Below are positions 17,687 to 23,700 of a stretch of DNA of 27,518 bases, piece after piece. The notes beneath the pieces are model-generated. The model was given only the letters and a program-made list of their open reading frames with translations. It did no database searches and was not told the DNA's origin. The translations under genes were made by a program, and so were the position numbers. The stretch spans positions 1 through 27,518 of the forward strand of contig CAYRKQ010000011.1 in NCBI GenBank assembly GCA_964424985.1. The letters are read 5' to 3'. This DNA is from CAYRKQ01 sp964424985. Lineage in GTDB: Bacteria > Patescibacteriota > Saccharimonadia > Saccharimonadales > UBA7683. Every line of letters begins with the position of its first letter. Position 1 is the first letter of the stretch.

Positions 17687-17705
17687 AAGATCTCCTTGTC
17701 GTTTT

Positions 17706-17734
17706 ATAATACCTCTCCAGAAAACAAACTGCAA
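17706..17734 (-). promoter_or_regulatory. Promoter of the small membrane protein
   Basis: TTGCAG (17729-17734), 17-nt spacer, TATTAT (17706-17711), with an SD-bearing leader of about 15-20 nt. Confidence 0.6.
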
Positions 17735-17754
17735 AGATAAGCGGTATGGCAGTT

Positions 17755-18004
17755 GGTAAATGGGAGATAGGAGATAGTGAACAGCAAACCTACCACCTAC
17801 CACCTACCACCTACCACCTACCACCTACCACCTACCACCTACNNNNNNNNNNNNNNNNNNNNNNNNNNNNNNNNNNNNNNNNNNNNNNNNNNNNNNNNNN
17901 NNNNNNNNNNNNNNNNNNNNNNNNNNNNNNNNNNNNNNNNNNACCTACCACCTACCACCTACCACCTACCACCTACCACCTACCACCTACCACCTACCAC
18001 CTAC
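17755..18004. repeat. Heptanucleotide VNTR (CTACCAC)n with degenerate left flank
   Basis: From 17790 the 7-nt unit CTACCAC repeats perfectly up to a 100-N gap (17843-17942) and again after it to about 18004. The left flank keeps the same period with diverged units (GGTAAAT, GGGAGAT, AGGAGAT, AGTGAAC, AGCAAAC). The true copy number is unknown. The open frames across it are by-products of a 7-nt period having no stop in several frames. It lies between the promoters of two divergent genes. Confidence 0.95.
17843..17942. other. Assembly gap (100 N) inside the heptamer VNTR
   Basis: Placeholder gap flanked on both sides by the same perfect 7-nt repeat, so the assembly broke on the repeat itself. 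Confidence 0.95.
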
Positions 18005-18011
18005 TTAATGC

Positions 18012-18017
18012 TACAAT
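18012..18017 (+). promoter_or_regulatory. -10 box of the ROK gene (leaderless)
   Basis: TACAAT, 6 nt before the ATG at 18024. The -35 position (about 17989-17994) falls inside the heptamer VNTR and has no TTGACA-like match. Confidence 0.5.
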
Positions 18018-18023
18018 GACTAT

Positions 18024-18842
18024 ATGATTATCGGGGTAGACATCGGCGGCACAAAAACACTTATCGCAAGTTTCGGCCCGGGAGGAAAAATTGAAAAAGA
18101 GCATTCTTTTTCAACTCCACAAGATTATTCTGACTTTATCCAGGAATTCAAAAAACACATTACAAGTTTCTTAACTGATGACATATCAGTAATATGCGTA
18201 GGCGTACCAGGATTACTCGACAGGAAGGCCGGCATTGTTCACAGTCTCGGGAATCTGCCATGGATCGAAGAAAAAATTGTTCATGATCTTTCAGAAGCAG
18301 CGAGCAAACGTAAGGTAATTATTGAAAACGACAGTAAGCTAGCTGGCCTCTCTGAAGTCCGCGCTCTCAATACGCCCCCAGCTCGCGCACTTTACCTCAC
18401 AATAAGCACTGGTATTGGCGGTGCGCTGCTAGTAAATGGCGAGCTCTCAGATGACATGATCGATATGGAACTTGGCAAAACGCCCCTCCTTTTTGAGAAC
18501 GAATTAACACACTGGGAGAACTTTGCATCCGGGAAAGCATTTTTTGAACAGTACGGTAAGCATGGCGACAACGTTGACGACCCCCTCACCTGGCAAGCAT
18601 ATGCTCAAGACAGACTTGGGCCGGGTCTGCTGGCTGCCTGTAGTTATCTTCAAGTGGATACAATCATATTCGGCGGCGGGCTTGGCCACCACTGCCACCA
18701 CTTTAACGACTATCTTGCACCCTACCTCGATGAACGATTACACGCTATTGTGAAGCGTCCACAGACACTAAAATCAGCAAAGCATGGCAAGAACGCAGTA
18801 ATTTATGGGTGCTATGAGTATGCCAAAGATCACCTTGCCTAG
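18024..18842 (+). CDS. ROK-family sugar kinase/regulator-like protein
   Basis: 272 residues with the actin/hexokinase fold motifs: phosphate-1 IIGVDIGGTKT at the N-terminus, a central VGVPGLLDRKAG, phosphate-2 LTISTGIGGALLVNG, and adenosine motif IIFGGGLG near residue 215. The usual ROK zinc motif (GH...CxCGxxGC) is absent; the corresponding region reads LGKTPLLFENELTHW. It has no DNA-binding domain, so it is more likely a kinase than a repressor. Glucokinase-like activity is plausible but the substrate cannot be told. The next gene overlaps its 3' end. Confidence 0.88.
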   Translation: MIIGVDIGGTKTLIASFGPGGKIEKEHSFSTPQDYSDFIQEFKKHITSFLTDDISVICVGVPGLLDRKAGIVHSLGNLPWIEEKIVHDLSEAASKRKVIIENDSKLAGLSEVRALNTPPARALYLTISTGIGGALLVNGELSDDMIDMELGKTPLLFENELTHWENFASGKAFFEQYGKHGDNVDDPLTWQAYAQDRLGPGLLAACSYLQVDTIIFGGGLGHHCHHFNDYLAPYLDERLHAIVKRPQTLKSAKHGKNAVIYGCYEYAKDHLA

Positions 18843-19299
18843 TATCAATCAGCTTCAGGAGGACTTCCCGTCGATACATCTTGAAGAAGCGAAAGAATTT
18901 TACTTTTCTGCCCGAGATAAATGTGTTTATTACAACAAAAAACAAGTTTTGACTGAGGTCGGCATGTTTCAGCTAATTCACGAAATCGGCCACGCCCTTT
19001 CAAACCACCATCACTTCGAAAGCGGTGTTGAGCTTCTCAAAATGGAAACTGAGGCCTGGTCTAAGGCTGAAAAAATTGCCAAGCAGTATGATTTAGAGAT
19101 TCCCCCAGCACTTATTGAGCGCTGCTTAGATAGCTACCGCGACTGGCTGCACTTAAGAAGTATCTGCCCTGAATGCAAAGCTACGGGTGTTGAAACTGAC
19201 GTCAACCTCTACCACTGTTTTAACTGCCTACAAAAATGGTCTGTTCCCACCGACCAACGCACCCGCCGCTACCGCCATAAAATAGTGTGTAGTGTGTAG
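18820..19299 (+). CDS. IrrE/ImmA-like zinc metallopeptidase with C-terminal zinc ribbon
   Basis: 159 residues from MPKITLPSINQL. HEIGH at residues 54-58 and a downstream METEAWSKAEK segment match the HExxH...ExEA pattern of IrrE/ImmA-type zincins. The C-terminus has a four-Cys ribbon, CPEC...CFNC. No secretion signal is visible, so it is probably cytoplasmic. The start is uncertain: ATG 18805, 18814 and 18820 are all in frame and all overlap the ROK gene, which implies translational coupling. Its last residues (IVCSV) are encoded by a heptamer repeat. Relatives often cleave repressors, but no repressor partner is adjacent. Confidence 0.75.
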   Translation: MPKITLPSINQLQEDFPSIHLEEAKEFYFSARDKCVYYNKKQVLTEVGMFQLIHEIGHALSNHHHFESGVELLKMETEAWSKAEKIAKQYDLEIPPALIERCLDSYRDWLHLRSICPECKATGVETDVNLYHCFNCLQKWSVPTDQRTRRYRHKIVCSV

Positions 19300-19318
19300 T
19301 GATAAGTGCTTAGCAACA
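19284..19318. repeat. Heptamer array left of the terminator
   Basis: Five units in phase: AGTGTGT, AGTGTGT, AGTGATA, AGTGCTT, AGCAACA. It begins inside the last codons of the zincin gene and ends one base before the terminator hairpin. Confidence 0.75.
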
Positions 19319-19346
19319 AAAAGATGCCTCCAAAGAGGCATCTTTT
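19319..19346. terminator. Bidirectional rho-independent terminator
   Basis: AAAAGATGCCTC, loop CAAA, GAGGCATCTTTT: a 12-bp perfect stem with A-run and T-run arms. It can end both the zincin (+) and KGG (-) transcripts. Confidence 0.9.
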
Positions 19347-19347
19347 A

Positions 19348-19389
19348 CTATTCACGACCCACTAACCACTATCAACTAGTGACTACTTG
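19348..19389. repeat. Heptamer array right of the terminator
   Basis: Six units in phase: CTATTCA, CGACCCA, CTAACCA, CTATCAA, CTAGTGA, CTACTTG. It is roughly the inverse of the array on the other side of the terminator and overlaps the stop of the KGG gene. Confidence 0.7.
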
Positions 19390-19607
19390 CTCGTTTTGGT
19401 ACGTCGTGAAATACGACCACCTTTTGAACCGGCAAGTCGGGCGCGTTCACGGCCCGTAAGACCGTCGTCACCTTTTTTGTCGCTTGCAAACCCGCCAGTA
19501 CGGCCAAGTTTGCCACCTTTTGCGCCAATTGAAGCGTAAAAGTCTGCTCCGTAAAGAGCCTTGTTTTTTGCTGCAGCCTTGCGGCCACCGTTTGTAGTTC
19601 CAGCCAT
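19383..19607 (-). CDS. KGG-repeat general stress protein
   Basis: 74 residues, strongly basic and Gly-rich, with GAKGGKLGRTGGFA and GSKGGRISRR, the KGG motif of con-10/GsiB-like stress proteins. A conserved YGADFYASIG segment precedes the first motif. Such small hydrophilic proteins are linked to stress tolerance and are, from memory, common in Saccharibacteria. A strong SD (GGGAGGT) lies 7 nt before ATG 19607, and the leader is highly structured. It ends at the shared terminator. Confidence 0.88.
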   Translation of the reverse strand: MAGTTNGGRKAAAKNKALYGADFYASIGAKGGKLGRTGGFASDKKGDDGLTGRERARLAGSKGGRISRRTKTSK

Positions 19608-19613
19608 GGTAAT

Positions 19614-19663
19614 GACCTCCCTATGTAGTTAAGTTGACTTCGCCCGCTCCGCACCAACAGGTC
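19614..19663 (-). promoter_or_regulatory. Possible SD-sequestering hairpin of the KGG gene
   Basis: GACCT (19659-19663) can pair with AGGTC (19614-19618), which includes part of the Shine-Dalgarno. Nested inside, GTTG can pair with CAAC (19633-19636). It lies directly after the three-way-junction element. Confidence 0.35.
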
Positions 19664-19667
19664 TTTA

Positions 19668-19736
19668 CCCCGTTCTTATTACTGACTTTCTCGTAATCTG
19701 ATTGCCTACTACTTAAAATCAGAAACAAGAACGGGG
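19668..19736 (-). ncRNA. Three-way-junction RNA in the KGG gene leader (candidate regulator)
   Basis: On the minus strand: P1 CCCCGTTCTT/AAGAACGGGG (10 bp, perfect), P2 CTGATT/AATCAG with a 13-nt loop, and P3 ATTAC/GTAAT with a 10-nt loop. All three nest as a compact 69-nt junction about 60 nt before the start codon. I do not recognise it as a known riboswitch. Confidence 0.5.
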
Positions 19737-19741
19737 TTTAT

Positions 19742-19770
19742 CTCATAAGTGATATAAAAAGAGCTGCCAA
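19742..19770 (-). promoter_or_regulatory. Putative promoter of the KGG gene
   Basis: TTGGCA (19765-19770), 17-nt spacer, TATGAG (19742-19747). Transcription would begin at about 19735, the first bases of the P1 stem. The -35 overlaps the terminator of the upstream operon. Confidence 0.45.
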
Positions 19771-19781
19771 AAAAATTGGCA
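19752..19781 (-). terminator. Terminator of the NHL sensor-kinase operon
   Basis: TGCCAA, A/T loop, TTGGCA, then GCTCTTTTTATA on the minus strand, about 75 nt after the ATPase-subunit stop. Confidence 0.6.
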
Positions 19782-19857
19782 ACCCTCCTCATTTCACCTC
19801 TGAAATTATACTTATGTTATCACAACGTATTGCTTATGTCAATGCTTTTTGTAAAAC

Positions 19858-20784
19858 TTATGTTTTTGGGAGAATGACATGCATTTTAGTCCCCTTGCCA
19901 AGCGTACTTTCCGCCTGTATATCACCTCCCATGTACCGCATGACCATTCTGCTGATAAACAAACTCATTCCTTTCCCCTGATGAGAGAATTCTTTAGTAT
20001 CTTCAACCCTTGTAAGTGGCTTGAACAAAATTGCTAGTTTCTCTTTAGCAATACCCTTACCGTTGTCCTGGACAATAATTTTCTCATGACCCTGACGTCT
20101 GCCTTTTTTATAGGTAACTGATATAATTCCGGCCGAGCCACTATGTTCTAGTGAATTCGAGACAAGTGCAAACAACACCTTTTCCAACATTTCATGAAAA
20201 GAAACCCGCACATTTTCCGGCATATCAAATGTTATTTGGGTTTGACCTTTAGACACGCTGCCTTCCACCTCTTTTGCAATCTCAGCCAACGAAATTGTCG
20301 AGTTATTCGTTTTAACAGTTTCGGGATCTAACTTAGAGACAAATCCAAAGGTCTCAATTGTCTCGGTAATTTCTTTTAAACCAGCCTCTATGAACTTCTT
20401 TGATTGCTCAGGCAGATCCTTTGATTCCATAAATGACCAGAGTTCGGTAACGGCAGGCTGCAGCTCTTTGGTAACAGAATTCATAAAGTTGTTTTGTTTA
20501 GAATCAAGTTCGTACTGCGCATTTAATATTTTGTCTAATTCTTCAATTTCTCGTTTGGCATCACGTCGTTTTTGAATCGCAACATATAGCAAGAAGGTAA
20601 CTATTGAAATGGTAATCAATTGAGCAATAAGTGAAAGAATGTGCGGCTGAACCCCCACCAAAAATGTTGCTAAAATCGGGATGATCACCACCAAGCTTAA
20701 TGTCATAACCACTGGTACAACAAATGACTTACTAGCAACAATTGGCGTCTTATCCCTCGAAGAATTAGAAGAATAGCTACTCAT
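19858..20784 (-). CDS. Membrane HATPase_c protein with histidine-less DHp helix (kinase subunit)
   Basis: 308 residues. Two membrane helices (about 19-43 and 48-68), a charged coiled coil, then a DHp-like segment NNFMNSVTKELQPAVTELW in which the H-box histidine is Lys. HATPase_c follows (about 195-306) with N box SNSLEHSG, G1 QDNGKGIA, F box FKPLTRV and G2 HQGKGMSLF. The ATP-binding motifs look intact, so it can probably bind ATP, but it has no phospho-acceptor His of its own. The upstream sensor gene overlaps its start by 8 bp and ends in an intact H-box. The 2.8-9.1 kb giant protein has the same TM pair, pseudo-DHp and ATPase order at its C-terminus. Inferred role: ATPase subunit of a two-protein histidine kinase. 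Confidence 0.85.
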   Translation of the reverse strand: MSSYSSNSSRDKTPIVASKSFVVPVVMTLSLVVIIPILATFLVGVQPHILSLIAQLITISIVTFLLYVAIQKRRDAKREIEELDKILNAQYELDSKQNNFMNSVTKELQPAVTELWSFMESKDLPEQSKKFIEAGLKEITETIETFGFVSKLDPETVKTNNSTISLAEIAKEVEGSVSKGQTQITFDMPENVRVSFHEMLEKVLFALVSNSLEHSGSAGIISVTYKKGRRQGHEKIIVQDNGKGIAKEKLAILFKPLTRVEDTKEFSHQGKGMSLFISRMVMRYMGGDIQAESTLGKGTKMHVILPKT

Positions 20785-23700
20785 TCTTACCTCGATTTTC
20801 TAGCTTTTCAATAACCTCATTCACCGCTCCGGTCAGTTTTTGGCTTGCCAAGGTTATACTTGCGCTCACCCCAGTTGCTGCCTTACCCATAAGCTCTACC
20901 CCTCCCTTGATGACAGTTGCCGGTGTTCGCAAGTAGTGACTGGCAAGTGAAATAAATACTGCTTTTTCTTCAACCAGCTGCTTATGGAATGCTTGTCGCT
21001 TTTTAGCAACATTGTATTTTTTAAACTGAGTGTATGCTTGAGCCGAAGTCATGAGAGTAAATATGGTAAACAGGGCTATAATAAGCCAAGGCAACCCATA
21101 AATAATTTGCCTCGGTGATATATTAGACTGCCTAGCCGTGTTATTAATTGTTGTACTGAGTACACCGCCGATGCTATCTGGGTCTTTTATTGGTAGCGCC
21201 TCGGCCTTTTGCCTTGCTTCGCGCTGAGCCTGCCTCTGAGCTTCGGTAGGAGTCCCTGGAGATATCACAACACCCGTCGCACCACCGCCTCCGGAACTCC
21301 CCCCACCAGTTGAACCACCCGAGTTGCCAGAGCCGCCAGTATTATCATTCAGGACCTTGAACATAATGGAATCTTCCGGCGAGTTAATCTGCCCAATAAA
21401 GTTATTACCACCAAATTGAAATATATACGAGTCTGAAAAACTAATCGGATAATTATCACCCGTCAACAACTGGCTATTAGCATCGTCCCATACCCCCATT
21501 TTTGAGTCCTGGAAGTAAGGCATATACAGCTTAGTCTTGCTGCTATTTAGCCCCATAATAAGAGGTGTCCCCCCGTTTGCATCGTTAGAGATAGACGTTA
21601 AGCTCGCGTCGTTTGTTTCTACATTAAACTTCATTATATACCCACTGACGGTACAGAGGATCTGCATATAGCAGTTATCTGTCTGTAGATAATAACCATA
21701 GAAGGTATGATTATTATCTACGAGCATGGCAGTCATGGTGCCAATAGGCAGTCCGGAATTTGTGATGACTGAATTATCGGTAAGATCAAGTACCAACAGT
21801 CTAGATACACGATCACAGTCATCACCATAAAGGCAGCCATCCTCCAAACGGCCGTTTATACTTGCGTACAGTATATTGCCATCAGTTTCTATACGAGTAA
21901 TAAGTAGACGGTCTAAATCCTCATTAAATTGACTAAGGTCAATTTGCGTAACATCGTTAGAAGCAGTGTCTAAAACATATATTACGTTAGCGGAGTTAAC
22001 TGAATACACTTTGCTGCCGTTACCACTAATACGAATGGCGCCAAATAGTGATTCTCCGTTATTGCTGTCCTCAACCAGTATAGGCTCACCTGCAGTTGCG
22101 TGGTTCAAAAGGTCAATTTTTTGTATGAATGTTCTTTGGTCTGAACCTGAACCAAACCCATCCGGGAATAAGACATATCCATACCTACCAGTTGGATCTA
22201 CAACCATCTCAGTTGGAATGAGGCCATCTGGAATCAAGTCCATATCTATAGTCTGCTTAGTTTTTAAGTTAATATCTAAAATCATGAGTCTTGATACGAA
22301 AGCGCCGTCATCTGACATCGAACCACCAGTTACATAGATAGAGCTTTTGTCTTTGCTGATAGTCGCGCTGGTTCCAATAGTATAGTCTCCAATATAATAA
22401 TCTTTAATTATTATATCTGTTGAAGTGTCAATAACACTCACAAAACCACTTGGTTCTTCAAATCTCGTAACGTAGGCAATGTCGCTTGGTGGGTTCCAGC
22501 GAGCGTCCAATTTGTGATTCCCCTTCTTAATTCCACTGACTGTATAAATCCAATTGCCGTTGTTGTTCGCTTGTGTGCTGCCAACGTGTTCATCATCAAC
22601 ATAAACGTCTATCGTCCTATTTGCTGGTCCCGTACCCGTAACGACTGCTCCCCCGCCCGCAAAAGTACCGTTATTATTCGGCGATGTTATAGTTACCATC
22701 GGAGTATTGACGGGTGGTTCGTTTGGCGCGGGCTCTGGCTCGACTACAATAGTGTATTCTTGAGTGTCGCTGCCGAGTTCATCACTGGCCTGAATAGTAA
22801 ATGTGTAATCGCCAGCAGTAGTGGGGACGCCCTCAAATGATGCATAATAACTATACGCCGTAACCGTAATTCCAGGTGGAACTGAGCCCGAAATAATTGA
22901 GAAGTCTACATCCCCCTGATAATTTTCAACGTATATGTAGTTACCATAACTTTGATCAACCTGGCCAGATGACAACGATTCGGTCACAATCGAAATTTCA
23001 TTTGGGTCAGGCGGCGCAGGTTCTACATGAATCTGCAGCTGCACGCTAGCACTGGCCTGATCATCTGATACCATAACCGTAAATGTAAAGTCACCAGCAA
23101 GCTGTGGCGTGCCACTAATCTCGCCTGTTAAATTATCCAGGTTTAGCCCTGGGGGCAGATCACCGTCCGAAATAACGAAGCTTCTGTCTCCGCTGCCGTC
23201 CTGCGTTTCAATTACAGAAGAATAGACTTGCTCAACCGTACCGTCCGGAAGTGAGCTGGTGTTAATTTGTATCGGCGGCGGACAATCTTCAGTTGTGAAT
23301 GTTACATTTTGACCATACCCAGTCCCGTTTACGCTCGTTACATAGGCACGATAGTGGTAGGTCGTACCGCAGATAAGGCCAGTCGCATTTAAATCTATGG
23401 AGGTCGCGGTCTTTTGGATACGGTGATTCAATGTATCGGCGACGTAAAGACTGTCGGACGAATCAACGTATACGCCAACAGGAAAATATAACTCGCCATC
23501 TCCCGTGCCAAAGCCACCCCACTGGGATATGTAGTTGCCGTTTGAGTCGAATTTTTGGATACGATGGTTCGCTGAATCGGCTACGTAAACATTACCCCCG
23601 CTATCGGTTGTCAAGGCAGACGGCTGTGATAGTCCACCGTCTCCTGTCCCGTATACCCCCCACTTTGTAATGTAATCTCCATTTGAGTCAAATTTTTGGA

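Noticed and set aside
17746..18027. ORFs encoding (YHLPPTT)n across the VNTR
   Set aside because: A 7-nt repeat without stops is open in several frames; there is no SD, and the frame crosses a gap of unknown length.
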